The notes beneath the pieces were generated by a model. That model ran no database searches. It was not told the origin of the DNA and saw nothing but the letters and a program-made list of their open reading frames with translations. The translations under genes were made by a program, and so were the position numbers. A DNA stretch of 64,000 bases from Phaeobacter sp. 22II1-1F12B (lineage in GTDB: Bacteria; Pseudomonadota; Alphaproteobacteria; Rhodobacterales; Rhodobacteraceae). Positions 24,226 to 33,924 of the stretch are shown piece by piece (position 1 is the first letter of the stretch; each line of letters begins with the position of its first letter). The stretch covers positions 124,001 through 188,000 of the forward strand of contig NZ_AQQP01000008.1 in the NCBI RefSeq assembly GCF_002210165.1, given 5' to 3'.

Positions 24226-25497
24226 TCATGCGACGCCGAGGGCCCTGTCCGAAACCGCGGCCTGCCATCCATCGGCACCGGCAAGATCGTTGCGATTGCG
24301 CAGCTTCTTGTACTCAAGTCGCGCTATCTGATCCCGGTGTACTTCGTCCGGACCATCTGCAAGCCGCAAGAGCCGGGCTGTCGCATAGGCAGAGGCCAGT
24401 CCGAAATCATTGCTTGTGCCGCCACCGCCAAACAGCTGGATGGCCCAATCGAGCACCTGACAGGCCATCTGTGGAACCGCGACCTTGATCATTGCGATCT
24501 CGGACTTGGCCTCTTTATTGCCCACCGTGTCCATCATATGCGCCGCACGCAGGGTGAGTAGGCGCGACTGTTCGATCATGATGCGGGATTCTGCGATCCT
24601 TTCGCGCGTGACGGACTGTTCCGACAAGAGCTTGCCGAATGCCGTGCGTTCTTCGGAGCGCAGGATCATCTTTTCGAGCGTCCGCTCGGCGAGTCCGATC
24701 AGCCGCATGCAGTGATGAATGCGTCCCGGCCCCAAGCGGCCTTGAGCGATCTCGAATCCGCGGCCCTCTCCGAGCAACATGTTCTCGGCAGGAACCCGGA
24801 CGTTTTCGAAGACGACTTCGGACGCACGATCCGGCACGCCATAAAACCCGAAGACAGGCAGGGACCGTTTGACTGTCACCCCCGGTGTGTCCTTGGGGAC
24901 AAGGATCATGGATTGCTGACGGTACGTTTCCGCGTTCGGATCGGATTTTCCCATGAAGATTATGATCTTGCAGCGGGGATCGGTCGCGCCGGTCGTGTAC
25001 CACTTGTGACCGTTGATCACGTATTCGTCGCCATCGCGGACAATCGCACTCTCGATGTTGCGCGCGTCCGAGGAGGCAACTGCGGGCTCTGTCATCGCAA
25101 AGGAAGACCGAATTTCACCGTTCAGCAGTGGTTCGAGCCAGCGCTTCTTGTCCGCCTCGGATCCATAGCGTTCCAGAACTTCCATGTTGCCCGTATCTGG
25201 CGCCGAACAGTTGAAAACTTCGGGCGCGAGGTGGCTGCGGCCCATGATTTCGCATAGCGGCGCGTATTCCAGGTTTGAAAGCCCCGCGCCCCGGTCGGAT
25301 TCAGGCAGGAACAGGTTCCAAAGCCCCTGTTTGCGGGCCTTTGCCTTGAGTTCTTCGACGACGGGCTGAACTTTCCAAGGCCCTAGATCCTCTGATTCCC
25401 GATAGAATCGAGCCTCGTTCGGATAGATGTGCTCTTCCATGAAAGTTTCGATCCGAGCCTTTAAAGACAGTGATTTCTGCGAAATTTCCGGAATCAT
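24226..25497 (-). CDS. Acyl-CoA dehydrogenase (ACAD10/11-like)
   Basis: 423-residue acyl-CoA dehydrogenase. Visible are [17 protein letters not shown] (FAD and substrate region), [13 protein letters not shown], the [12 protein letters not shown] helix and the [18 protein letters not shown]-terminal motif, which is characteristic of the ACAD10/11-like branch. It is the first gene of the leftward set with the GST and BKACE genes (gaps 85 and 79 bases). It is divergent from the AraC regulator, which is the natural candidate to control it. The chain-length preference is unknown. Confidence 0.9.
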   Translation of the reverse strand: MIPEISQKSLSLKARIETFMEEHIYPNEARFYRESEDLGPWKVQPVVEELKAKARKQGLWNLFLPESDRGAGLSNLEYAPLCEIMGRSHLAPEVFNCSAPDTGNMEVLERYGSEADKKRWLEPLLNGEIRSSFAMTEPAVASSDARNIESAIVRDGDEYVINGHKWYTTGATDPRCKIIIFMGKSDPNAETYRQQSMILVPKDTPGVTVKRSLPVFGFYGVPDRASEVVFENVRVPAENMLLGEGRGFEIAQGRLGPGRIHHCMRLIGLAERTLEKMILRSEERTAFGKLLSEQSVTRERIAESRIMIEQSRLLTLRAAHMMDTVGNKEAKSEIAMIKVAVPQMACQVLDWAIQLFGGGGTSNDFGLASAYATARLLRLADGPDEVHRDQIARLEYKKLRNRNDLAGADGWQAAVSDRALGVA

Positions 25498-25695
25498 GAT
25501 GCGCTTTCCCTATCCGATGACATGCTATTTTTCTGGCGATCACGCTATCGTCACCATCTTCGACAGGCAATAACGTCAGACGAAAAAGTTGACCCTAAAA
25601 TTTTCGCGGTCTACGGTTCTGTAGGGCCGATGAATTCGAAGCGGGGGAGCGCGAGAGTCGCGGCCATGGTGATTTATAGCTGTAGGGAGGCAGCC

Positions 25696-26505
25696 GTGAT
25701 CGACAAAATGGCAGACAGAAAGTACATGCTGGTTCTGGATGACCGGGTTTTCTACTTTGGCCTCCTTGGTCACAAGATGAAGACCCGCAAGTTGGGCGCG
25801 GTTTCCATTTATCTCGCTCCGGAAGGCCAGTTCCGGCTTAAAGAAGGTAATGGCCAGTGGTCGCGTCATCAAATCGCTATCGTCGAGCCGTATCAGTCAC
25901 ACGAGGTTGTTTCGGATTGCGGCAGGATCATCAGCGTATTGATCGAACCGGAAAGGCTTGAGAGGACGGAATTGTCACGCCTGATTGCCGAGTACCGCGA
26001 TCCGGAATGTGTCGCAGGGCTGGTTGCGAGGCTGCGTTCGGTCGCGGCACAGCTTTCCGGGTCAAGACCGGGTGGAGAGATGTCGACTCGTGAATTCGAT
26101 CGGATCGTGATCGGACGAGAGCTTGCCACACGCAGCATCGACAGGCGGGTCGTTTCCGTCTTGAAAGAACTGGAACTTGAAGGGCTTGAAAGCCAATCGC
26201 TCGCCGCAGATCTCGCGGCCAAGATCGGGTTGTCTTCGTCGCGCTTTTTACATCTCTTCAAGGAGCAGACTGGCGTATCCTTTCGTAATTACCGGATGTG
26301 GCGACGCGCGCGGACCTTCCTTTTGCATGCAAACAACAGCAGCAGCCTGACCGACGTGGCCCTGACCCTTGGCTACCCGGATTCGAGCCATTTCAGCCAT
26401 TCTATCCGCAAGACATTTGGGCTGCAGCCCAGATCGATCCGGATCGGTTCGCAGAACCTGCGCGTGGACAGCAGCGCGCGAATGATGGCCTATTCCTGCG
26501 CCTGA
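25696..26505 (+). CDS. AraC-family transcriptional regulator
   Basis: 269-residue regulator with an N-terminal sensing domain (about 1-150) of no recognised subtype and a C-terminal double HTH (about 165-255). The first HTH is around LAAKIGLSSSRFLHLFKEQTG and the second around LTDVALTLGYPDSSHFSHSIRKTFG. The start GTG 25696 is preferred: GGGAGG lies 5 bases upstream at 25685-25690. The open frame extends back to 25522, but those residues have no AraC character and no ribosome site. It stands between a leftward ACAD operon and the rightward TRAP operon. A strong terminator follows, so it is transcribed on its own. Confidence 0.85.
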   Translation: MIDKMADRKYMLVLDDRVFYFGLLGHKMKTRKLGAVSIYLAPEGQFRLKEGNGQWSRHQIAIVEPYQSHEVVSDCGRIISVLIEPERLERTELSRLIAEYRDPECVAGLVARLRSVAAQLSGSRPGGEMSTREFDRIVIGRELATRSIDRRVVSVLKELELEGLESQSLAADLAAKIGLSSSRFLHLFKEQTGVSFRNYRMWRRARTFLLHANNSSSLTDVALTLGYPDSSHFSHSIRKTFGLQPRSIRIGSQNLRVDSSARMMAYSCA

Positions 26506-26523
26506 AATCACGGTCAAGACTTT

Positions 26524-26553
26524 AACGCCACCCGCTTCTGAGTGGGTGGCGTT
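26524..26553 (+). terminator. Intrinsic terminator of the AraC-family gene
   Basis: AACGCCACCC and GGGTGGCGTT form a perfect 10-base GC-rich stem around a 10-base loop, followed by TTCTTTGG. It lies 18 bases after the regulator's stop and separates it from the TRAP operon beginning at 26652. Confidence 0.9.
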
Positions 26554-26651
26554 TTCTTTGGTAAGGTCAATTCCCTGCTCTCAACGTTTCGACGCAAGTT
26601 TTGGAAAAAGCCAGATGAGACAGTTCTGCCAGAGCATTTTGGGAGGACCAC

Positions 26652-27686
26652 ATGACATTTTTCCAGACTTTCGCCCCGGGCGTTGCGATCTGTCTGACGG
26701 CGACTTCGCTGTCCGCTGATACAACGCTGCGTTATTCCAACTGGCTGCCCGCAACGCATCCTTTCATGTCTGAAGTGATCCAGCCCTGGATCGAAGATGT
26801 GGCTGAGGCAACCGAGGGCCGTGTCACCGTTGAAATTCTGCCCAAGGTCGTTGGAACGGTTCCGACCCAATTTGAAGTCGTGCGCGACGGTCTTGCTGAC
26901 ATGTCACTGATTGTTGACGGCTATTCCGCAGGACGCTTCAACCTTAATGGCATCGTTGAGCTACCTTTTCTTGGTAACGATGCAAGGGCGATCAGCATTG
27001 CCTACTGGCGTATCTACAAGAAATATCTCGAAGAATTCGCGGAGTACGAGAATGCTATTCCGGTCGCGAAATCTTCGGTCGGGCCCATGGCACTTGCAAC
27101 CGGACCCGGACCCATCGACAGCATGGACAAGCTGAACGGTCTCAAGCTGAGGGTACCGACCGCAACCGGCTCCAAGATCGTGGCCTCGCTGGGTGGCGCG
27201 CCCGTCAACAAGCCGATTAGCGAAATGTATGAACTTATTTCGACTGGCGTGGTGGACGGGATGATATCCTCGACCGAAACCATCAACAGCTTCAAGATCG
27301 CCGGATCCATTGGCAACCTCCTGACTGTTCCGGGTGGCCTTGGCAGCGCGGGCATATCCTTTGTCGTGAATGAAGACACGCTCTCTGAGCTGTCCGAAGC
27401 GGATCAGGAAGCGTTCTGGAGTGTATCGGGCGAGGTTTTCTCCACCGGTATTGCGGAGGTCTATCACCAGCTTAACGCGCGCGGTCGTCAGGATGTGCTG
27501 GACGAAGGCGGCACAATCACCCCTGCATCCGAAGAGATGACCGAAGCACTCAAGGAAAATCTGGCGTCTATCGACCAGACATGGATCGACAAGGCGACTG
27601 AAATGGGCCTTGAAGATGCGGCCGGTGTCCTTGCCGAATTCCGGGCAGAGATCGCCAAGGAGGAGGCGAAACTTGCCGGCGAGTAG
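26652..27686 (+). CDS. TRAP transporter periplasmic solute-binding protein (DctP family), second system
   Basis: 344-residue receptor with a signal peptide (about 1-21, ending SLSA) and a mature DctP domain beginning DTTLRYSNWLPATHP. The binding-site segment LKLRVPTATGSKIVASLGG carries the conserved Arg that usually pairs with a ligand carboxylate. GGGAGG precedes the ATG. It is only loosely similar to the first DctP at 16081-17100, so a different ligand is likely. It heads an operon with DctQ and DctM and probably continues into the carboxylase genes. Confidence 0.93.
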   Translation: MTFFQTFAPGVAICLTATSLSADTTLRYSNWLPATHPFMSEVIQPWIEDVAEATEGRVTVEILPKVVGTVPTQFEVVRDGLADMSLIVDGYSAGRFNLNGIVELPFLGNDARAISIAYWRIYKKYLEEFAEYENAIPVAKSSVGPMALATGPGPIDSMDKLNGLKLRVPTATGSKIVASLGGAPVNKPISEMYELISTGVVDGMISSTETINSFKIAGSIGNLLTVPGGLGSAGISFVVNEDTLSELSEADQEAFWSVSGEVFSTGIAEVYHQLNARGRQDVLDEGGTITPASEEMTEALKENLASIDQTWIDKATEMGLEDAAGVLAEFRAEIAKEEAKLAGE

Positions 27687-28170
27687 TGCCAAGCGGTTCG
27701 GTGCGGTCAGGCTGGTCATTTCACTGACCGATGGTCTGGCCGCACTGGCTCTCTTAAGTATGATGGGGATCGCGTTCTTTGACGTGGTCGGGCGCAGTTT
27801 CTTTCAGTCGCCGATGCCGGGCGCGACGGAACTGACTGAACTGGCGGTTGCCATAACGATTGCCTGTGTCTTTCCCTCGCTCGCCTGGCGCGGTCTTCAC
27901 GCGACGATTGATGTGCTGGATGTGTTCGTCCCCGAAAGGTTTCGACCCTGGCAGGTGGGTCTTTCAAACCTGCTTTGCGCTGTCAGCTTTGCCTTTGTCG
28001 CATGGCGGGTATGGATCGAAGGCGACAAGACAGCTCGTTTTGGCGGGCAGACGCCGCTTCTCGAAATCCCCATGGCGCCCGTCCTTTATGGCATTGCCGT
28101 GTTGTTCGGGATTTCGGCGCTGGCCTTCCTTTTCGCCATACTCAATCCTTACAAGGTGGCAGAGGCGTGA
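27673..28170 (+). CDS. TRAP transporter small membrane subunit (DctQ family), second system
   Basis: 165-residue four-helix membrane protein with ELAVAITIACVFPSLAWRG and HATIDVLDVFVPERF as DctQ features. The start is TTG 27673, with AAGGAGG (27659-27665) 7 bases upstream, inside the end of the DctP gene. The upstream in-frame ATG at 27610 would add a charged leader (RSPRRRR) with no ribosome site. The overlap with dctP is 14 bases, so translation is coupled. Confidence 0.88.
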   Translation: MPASSAKRFGAVRLVISLTDGLAALALLSMMGIAFFDVVGRSFFQSPMPGATELTELAVAITIACVFPSLAWRGLHATIDVLDVFVPERFRPWQVGLSNLLCAVSFAFVAWRVWIEGDKTARFGGQTPLLEIPMAPVLYGIAVLFGISALAFLFAILNPYKVAEA

Positions 28171-29459
28171 CCGAAGCACTTATCGGCGTAATCGCCGCAT
28201 TCATCCTTATCTTTGCGCGTGTCCCCTTGGCTGTGGCTCTTGGCCTTGTCGGGTTTGTCGGCTTTGGTCTGCTGATTTCGTGGAAACCGGCGTTTGCGAT
28301 GGTTGCCCTGACCGCCAAGTCGAGCCTGTTGAACTACTATCTGTCGGTTATTCCGCTCTTTGTCCTGATGGGGAATTTTCTGACACGGGCAGGAATCTCT
28401 CGCGAGCTATACGCTGCCGCCTACGCCGTCATGGGCCATCTGCGTGGCGGTATTTCGATGGCGACCGTCGTAGCCTGCGGGGGGTTCAGCGCCGTTTGCG
28501 GATCGTCGCTTGCGACCGCTGCGACGATGGCCAAGGTCGCGATGCCCTCGATGCGCGAATTCGGCTACGATGATCGCCTCGCTACCGGGTCCATCGCGGC
28601 AGGCGGTACGCTCGGAATCCTGATCCCGCCGAGTGTTATCCTTATCCTTTACGGTGTCATTACCGAAACCAACATCGGCATGCTTTTTGCCGCTGGCATG
28701 ATACCGGGTTTGATCGGTCTTATCGGATACATCCTTGCCGTGCGGTACGTAACCTGGCGCAATCCCGACATGGGACCCGCCGGGCCGAAAATGAGCTGGT
28801 CCGAACGTATTTCTGCGCTTCGTGGGGTCTGGGCCGTTCTTGCGCTTTTCGTGATCGTCATCGGGGGTATCTATGGCGGCTATTTCACGCCGACCGAGGC
28901 GGCGGGCGTCGGGGCCGGTATCAGCTTTGTATTTGCTCTGCTGCGTCGCTCGATGAACTTCCGCGCCTTTGTCGAGGTGCTGGTCGATTCTGCCCGAACC
29001 AGCGGTATCATGTTTGGTGTGCTGATCGGTGCGACCATCTTCAGCGAGTTCATCAACTACACCGGCATGCATACCAGCTTCCTTGAATGGGTTACGGGGC
29101 AAGAGGTGCGGCCTTGGATGGTAATCGCTGCAATCGTCGGCATTTATCTTGTCCTTGGCTGCGTCCTCGAAAGCCTGTCGATGATCCTTTTGACGGTGCC
29201 GATCTTCTTTCCGATCATCGTCGAACTTGGGTTCGACCCGGTGTGGTTTGGCATCGTCGTTGTGGTTTCGGTTGAGATCGGGCTGCTGACGCCTCCGATC
29301 GGCATCAATGTCTTTGTTCTGCGCTCGGTTCTGCCTGACGTGGCAACCACGACCATCTTCAGGGGCGTCACGCCGTTCTGGATCGCTGATATACTGCGCA
29401 TCGCGCTGATCGCTTCGATTCCGGCGATATCGCTGTTTCTGCCTGGGTTGCTGTTTTGA
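28167..29459 (+). CDS. TRAP transporter large membrane subunit (DctM/TRAP-T family), second system
   Basis: 430-residue protein with about 12 membrane helices, the same length as the first DctM. Signatures are VACGGFSAVCGSSLATAATM, LATGSIAAGGTLGILIPPS and IGLLTPPIGINVFVL. GTG 28167 overlaps the DctQ stop (GTGA); the longer upstream frame lies inside the DctQ gene. It works with 26652-27686 and 27673-28170 as a Na+-driven uptake system. Confidence 0.94.
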   Translation: MTEALIGVIAAFILIFARVPLAVALGLVGFVGFGLLISWKPAFAMVALTAKSSLLNYYLSVIPLFVLMGNFLTRAGISRELYAAAYAVMGHLRGGISMATVVACGGFSAVCGSSLATAATMAKVAMPSMREFGYDDRLATGSIAAGGTLGILIPPSVILILYGVITETNIGMLFAAGMIPGLIGLIGYILAVRYVTWRNPDMGPAGPKMSWSERISALRGVWAVLALFVIVIGGIYGGYFTPTEAAGVGAGISFVFALLRRSMNFRAFVEVLVDSARTSGIMFGVLIGATIFSEFINYTGMHTSFLEWVTGQEVRPWMVIAAIVGIYLVLGCVLESLSMILLTVPIFFPIIVELGFDPVWFGIVVVVSVEIGLLTPPIGINVFVLRSVLPDVATTTIFRGVTPFWIADILRIALIASIPAISLFLPGLLF

Positions 29460-29569
29460 AGCCTCAGCTAAACGACGCAAGCCGCAGCGGGAATGACCTG
29501 TCAGAAAACAATGGAACTGATCTGGGCATCTGCGTCCATCGAACTTTCAAGCAATAATCCGGGTTAGAC

Positions 29570-31186
29570 ATGGCAAAGATCCTAAGCTCCATTTCCACCG
29601 ACGCAGAGACCTTCGCGGCCAACCGTAAAGGTATGACCGATCTGCTCGATCAAATGGAAAAAATAGAATCCCGCACCCGAAAGGCTTCGGAAAAATCGCG
29701 CGGGCGCTTCGAGAAACGCCATCAACTTTTGCCCCGTGACCGGGTCGCTCTTTTGCTCGATCCCGGTCGGCCGTTTATCGAATTGTCCAAGCTGGCGGGC
29801 TATGGGCTTGATCAGGAGGACACCGAAAAGTCGGTTCCCGGTGGCGGCGTGATCGCGGGGATTGGGTATGTCTCGGGCGTGCGCTGCATGATCAACGCGT
29901 CGGATTCCGGCATTGCCGCCGGGGCGCTGCAACCTATGGGTCTGGACAAGCAGCTTCGCATTCAGGAAATCGCTCTCGAGAACAAGCTGCCCTATGTCCA
30001 GCTTGTCGAAAGTGCCGGTGCAAATCTTATGGCCTATCGGGTCGAAGATTTCGTGCGGGGCGGTAACCTCTTCCGCAACATCGCCCGCTTCTCGGCGGCG
30101 GGGTTGCCTGTTGTCACGATCACCCATGGAAGTTCAACTGCGGGCGGTGCCTATCAAACCGGGCTTTCCGATTACATCATCATGGTGCGCGGTCGCACCC
30201 GGGCCTTTCTGGCCGGTCCACCGCTGCTCAAAGCCGCGACTGGCGAGATCGCTACAGAGGAAGAACTTGGCGGCGCCGAGATGCATACCGGGATTTCGGG
30301 GCTGGGCGATTACATGGCAGAGGATGATCGTGAGGCTATTGGGCTGGCGCGATCCATCCTGAAGAATATCGAATGGAATTCGGCACCGAAGGAAGAGAAA
30401 TCATACGCTGAACCGGCATATGACCGAGAAGACCTGCTTGGCTTGATGCCGATGGATCACCGCCAACCCGTGGATATGAAAGAGATCATCGCGCGCCTTG
30501 TGGACGGGTCCGATTTTGTCGAATTCGGTGAACGTTATGGCGGCGCAACCGTGTGTGGCAATGCCAAGATCGCAGGCTGGCCGATTGGCATCATCACGAA
30601 TAACGGGCCCATCGACCCGAATGGCGCGGCAAAAGCGACGCATTTCATCCAGGCCTGCTGCCAGGCTGGAACACCGATCCTTTACCTGAACAATACCACC
30701 GGGTTCCTTGTTGGCCGCAGTTACGAGGAAGCAGGCAGTATCAAACACGGGTCCAAGATGATCCAGGCGGTCACGACCGCAACTGTCCCACAGTTTACAA
30801 TCTATTGTGGCGCGTCTTTCGGGGCTGGGAATTACGGCATGTGCGGGCGCGGATTTCATCCCCGGTTCTGTTTTTCTTGGCCCAACGCGAAGACGGCCGT
30901 CATGGGCGGTGAGCAGGCAGCGGGAACAATGGCAGTGGTGCAGGAAATGCGCGCAGAAAGGCTTGGCGAAGACGTCGACCACGAAAAACTGAATGCGCTC
31001 AAGTCAAAGATTACGGAAAACTTCAACCGTCAGATGGACGCATTCTATACCTCTGCCCGCGTGCTGGACGACGGGGTTATTGATCCCCGGGATACCCGTG
31101 AACTTATGATCGAATTGATGCAGATCGCGCGTGAAGCTGATGATCGCCAACCTAATGAAATCCAGTTCGCCGTGGCGCGCCCCTGA
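29570..31186 (+). CDS. Biotin-dependent acyl-CoA carboxylase, carboxyltransferase (beta) subunit
   Basis: 538-residue carboxyltransferase of the propionyl/methylcrotonyl/geranyl-CoA carboxylase group. It moves CO2 from carboxybiotin to an acyl-CoA. Two crotonase-like halves are visible: the N half with GSSTAGGAYQTGLSDYI and FLAGPPLLKAATGE, and the C half with FIQACCQAGTPILYLNNTTG and GASFGAGNYGMCGRGFHP. The length equals that of geranyl-CoA carboxylase AtuC. The RGRFEKRHQLLPRDRVALLLDP region and the GALQPMGLDKQLRIQ region look more AtuC-like than LiuB-like to me, but the substrate is not settled. The biotin subunit lies 17 bases downstream. Confidence 0.9.
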   Translation: MAKILSSISTDAETFAANRKGMTDLLDQMEKIESRTRKASEKSRGRFEKRHQLLPRDRVALLLDPGRPFIELSKLAGYGLDQEDTEKSVPGGGVIAGIGYVSGVRCMINASDSGIAAGALQPMGLDKQLRIQEIALENKLPYVQLVESAGANLMAYRVEDFVRGGNLFRNIARFSAAGLPVVTITHGSSTAGGAYQTGLSDYIIMVRGRTRAFLAGPPLLKAATGEIATEEELGGAEMHTGISGLGDYMAEDDREAIGLARSILKNIEWNSAPKEEKSYAEPAYDREDLLGLMPMDHRQPVDMKEIIARLVDGSDFVEFGERYGGATVCGNAKIAGWPIGIITNNGPIDPNGAAKATHFIQACCQAGTPILYLNNTTGFLVGRSYEEAGSIKHGSKMIQAVTTATVPQFTIYCGASFGAGNYGMCGRGFHPRFCFSWPNAKTAVMGGEQAAGTMAVVQEMRAERLGEDVDHEKLNALKSKITENFNRQMDAFYTSARVLDDGVIDPRDTRELMIELMQIAREADDRQPNEIQFAVARP

Positions 31187-31203
31187 TAACCGCGAGACGT
31201 AAG

Positions 31204-33150
31204 ATGACCAGACCTAAGCCATTCCATAAGTTGCTTGTCGCGAACCGGGGCGAAATAGCAGTCCGTATCATGAAAACCGCCCGTGCCATGGGATATGGAA
31301 CGGTCGCCGTTTACTCGGAAGCGGATGCGCAGGCAGAACACGTGCGCATGGCCGATGAGGCGGTATGTATCGGAAAAGCCGCTCCGTCAGAATCCTATCT
31401 GAAAATAGCAGCGATTATTGATGCTGCCCGCCAGACCGGTGCCGATGCGATACATCCCGGTTATGGCTTTCTTGCCGAGAATGAGGATCTGCCAATCGCG
31501 TGTGAGCAGGCCGGTATCGTTTTTGTCGGGCCGGGTGCCGATGCCATCCGTAACATGGGCGACAAGGCAGGCGCAAAAGCGTTGATGGAAAAGGCCGGCG
31601 TTCCCTGCGTACCGGGCTATAAGGGCGAAAATCAGGACAGTGATAGGTTGCTGACCGAAGCCAAGCGCATCGGTTTCCCGGTCATGATCAAAGCGACGGC
31701 TGGCGGTGGCGGGCGCGGCATGCGGCTGGTTTCGTCGGAAAAGGACTTTCTGAATCATCTGCAGTCGGCAAAATCCGAGGCGAGGAATGCTTTTGGTAAC
31801 GACATTGTCCTGTTGGAAAAGGCCATCGTGAATCCGCGCCACGTGGAAATTCAGGTCATGGCGGATAAACACGGCAACGCCATTCATTGTGGCGAACGGG
31901 ACTGCTCGGTGCAGCGTCGCCATCAGAAGGTGATCGAGGAAGCGCCTTCACCAGCTGTCGACTCTGAGCTTCGAGAGCGGATGGGTAAGGCATCTATCGA
32001 TGCCGTACGAGCCATCGGCTACGTCGGAGCGGGAACCTTCGAGTACCTGCTCGACGGTGACGGCAATTTCTACTTCATGGAAATGAACACACGGCTTCAG
32101 GTCGAACATCCCGTGACCGAGATGATCACTGGTCTTGATCTGGTGGAACTGCAATTGAGGGCTGCCGCCGGAGAGAAACTGCCGCTTTCCCAGAGTGATG
32201 TTTCCTACAGCGGCCATGCAATCGAGGTGCGCCTTTGCGCCGAAGACCCCTCCGCCGGTTTCATGCCGCAAAGCGGTCAGTTGGCACTATGGGAACCGGC
32301 ATCGTTCGTAAGGGTGGACCACGCACTGCGCAGTGGCGCCGAGATTCCGCCTTTTTACGATTCCATGATTGCCAAGATTATCGGCCATGGCAGTTCTCGC
32401 GACGATGCCAGGCGAAAGCTTGTCTCGGCTTTGGACCAAACCGTGGCGATTGGTCTTAGGACGAACAAGAACTTCCTCTCTGACTGCCTGTCCCACCCGG
32501 TCTTCATAGACGGTGTGGCGACCACGGCGTTCATCGCCGATCACGGTGAGGATTTGATGGCGGCGGAAATATCCGGCGAAGCCCGTGCCGCGATGATTGC
32601 CGCGGCACTTATGCGGGCGGGGCCGAGCAATCGCCTCACTCACGGGTTCTACACGCCGTTGCGCCTGGCCCGTGGCGACCGCGAATTCTCCCCCATCGTT
32701 CAGGCTTTCCGGAATGGGGTATGCCATGTGGAGATGTCGGATGAAGAACCGCTGGAGCTTTGCGTGACCGCGGTTGACGGTAATCGAATTACGCTTGAAC
32801 TGAATGGTGCAGTTCGTAAAGCCTTGCTTTGGAGGGACGAAACCGGCGTGACAGTTCACTATCAGGGGCGCAGCTATGATTTTCTCGATCTCACGTTCCA
32901 ACCGACTGTTACCGCCGAGGCCGCAGGTGGCGATGGCAAGGTTCGCGCATCTATGAACGGCAACATCGTCTTGGTCGATATTGCCGTGGGCGACAGGGTC
33001 GAAAAGGGACAAAAGCTTGTCGTCGTAGAAGCGATGAAGATGGAACACACGCATGCCAGCATGGTCAGCGGCACGGTGACGGCCGTGAACGTCACGAAGG
33101 GTATGCAGGTCAGCACCCACGCCATCCTTGTAGAGATCGACGCCGCATGA
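31204..33150 (+). CDS. Biotin-dependent acyl-CoA carboxylase, biotin carboxylase/carrier (alpha) subunit
   Basis: 648-residue alpha subunit. It has the N-terminal biotin carboxylase preATP domain (LLVANRGEIAVRI), an ATP-grasp domain with KATAGGGGRGMR and the EMNTRLQVEHPVTE motif, the BC C-terminal domain, a linker and a C-terminal biotinyl domain. The biotin-accepting Lys is residue 612 in EAMKMEH, 36 residues from the end as expected. It charges biotin with bicarbonate and ATP for the beta subunit just upstream. The stop overlaps the next enoyl-CoA hydratase by 4 bases, tying carboxylation to hydration of the product. Confidence 0.94.
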   Translation: MTRPKPFHKLLVANRGEIAVRIMKTARAMGYGTVAVYSEADAQAEHVRMADEAVCIGKAAPSESYLKIAAIIDAARQTGADAIHPGYGFLAENEDLPIACEQAGIVFVGPGADAIRNMGDKAGAKALMEKAGVPCVPGYKGENQDSDRLLTEAKRIGFPVMIKATAGGGGRGMRLVSSEKDFLNHLQSAKSEARNAFGNDIVLLEKAIVNPRHVEIQVMADKHGNAIHCGERDCSVQRRHQKVIEEAPSPAVDSELRERMGKASIDAVRAIGYVGAGTFEYLLDGDGNFYFMEMNTRLQVEHPVTEMITGLDLVELQLRAAAGEKLPLSQSDVSYSGHAIEVRLCAEDPSAGFMPQSGQLALWEPASFVRVDHALRSGAEIPPFYDSMIAKIIGHGSSRDDARRKLVSALDQTVAIGLRTNKNFLSDCLSHPVFIDGVATTAFIADHGEDLMAAEISGEARAAMIAAALMRAGPSNRLTHGFYTPLRLARGDREFSPIVQAFRNGVCHVEMSDEEPLELCVTAVDGNRITLELNGAVRKALLWRDETGVTVHYQGRSYDFLDLTFQPTVTAEAAGGDGKVRASMNGNIVLVDIAVGDRVEKGQKLVVVEAMKMEHTHASMVSGTVTAVNVTKGMQVSTHAILVEIDAA

Positions 33151-33923
33151 CTGCCGCTGCCGTTCTGTACAGCCGCGAGAGCCATGCGTTCCGCATAACG
33201 CTTAATCGCCCGGAAAAGCGCAATGCGATCAACAACGACCTGATCGAAGGCATATCCGAAGGCATCAAACAGGCCGAGGCCGATCCAGACATCCGGTGCA
33301 TCGTTTTGACCGGCGCGGGCGATAAGGCTTTTTGCGCCGGGGGAGATCTTCAGCCTGGGGGTGGGTTCAATTTCAATTTTGCCGATCCTTCTACCCCATA
33401 TGGAAACCTGCTGCGCCAGGCTCAGAACTGCCCCTTGCCGATCCTCGCCGTCGTCAACGGGACTTGTGTGGCGGGCGGCATGGGCCTTGTTGCTATGGCT
33501 GATTTGGCCATTGCCGTAGATACGGCGAAATTTGGTTTGCCAGAAGCCAAGATCGGTCTGTTCCCGATGCAGGTACTGGCGTTGATGAAGGCTCTTGTCC
33601 CTGCGCGTACGCTGCGGGAGTGGATGCTGACGGGCGAGTTGTTCTCGGCGCGAGACGCGCTCGAGTCGGGTCTTCTCAACTACGTGGTTCCGGCCGAGCA
33701 ACTGGCTGAATGCGCGGAAGGGCTCATTGCCAGCTTGGCCAAGACATCGCCCTCTGCACTGCGTCGAGGGAAGTATGCAATGCGCGTCGTGGAAGCGATG
33801 AGTTTCGATCAGGCCATTGCTTTTGCTGAAGGTCAGCTGGGCTTGATGAGCCTGACCGAAGACGCCAAGGAGGGGCTTGCCTCATTCAATGAGAAGCGGC
33901 CTCCGAAATTCACCGGGAAATAG
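33147..33923 (+). CDS. Enoyl-CoA hydratase family protein (LiuC/AtuE-like)
   Basis: 258-residue crotonase-fold protein. In the place of the usual GGGxE helix start it has AGGMGLVAM, so the first catalytic Glu of classical hydratases is absent. The second Glu is present in FGLPEAKIGLFPMQV. A GGxxGL pattern with KIGL(F/A)P is what I associate with methylglutaconyl-CoA (LiuC) and isohexenylglutaconyl-CoA (AtuE) hydratases. Its translational coupling to the carboxylase alpha subunit fits hydration of a carboxylated 3-methyl-enoyl-CoA. The exact substrate is inference. Confidence 0.88.
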   Translation: MTAAAVLYSRESHAFRITLNRPEKRNAINNDLIEGISEGIKQAEADPDIRCIVLTGAGDKAFCAGGDLQPGGGFNFNFADPSTPYGNLLRQAQNCPLPILAVVNGTCVAGGMGLVAMADLAIAVDTAKFGLPEAKIGLFPMQVLALMKALVPARTLREWMLTGELFSARDALESGLLNYVVPAEQLAECAEGLIASLAKTSPSALRRGKYAMRVVEAMSFDQAIAFAEGQLGLMSLTEDAKEGLASFNEKRPPKFTGK

Positions 33924-33924
33924 C

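Noticed and set aside
23487-24317. Longer GST reading frame overlapping the acyl-CoA dehydrogenase
   Set aside because: The extra N-terminal residues have no GST character, and GGGAGG is placed for ATG 24140.
25522-25695. 58-residue N-terminal extension of the AraC-family regulator
   Set aside because: No ribosome site and no family similarity; GTG 25696 has GGGAGG at good spacing.
28407-29480. 357-residue antisense frame over the second DctM gene
   Set aside because: Extremely charged composition (Asp/Arg/His), typical of the complement of a membrane-protein gene.
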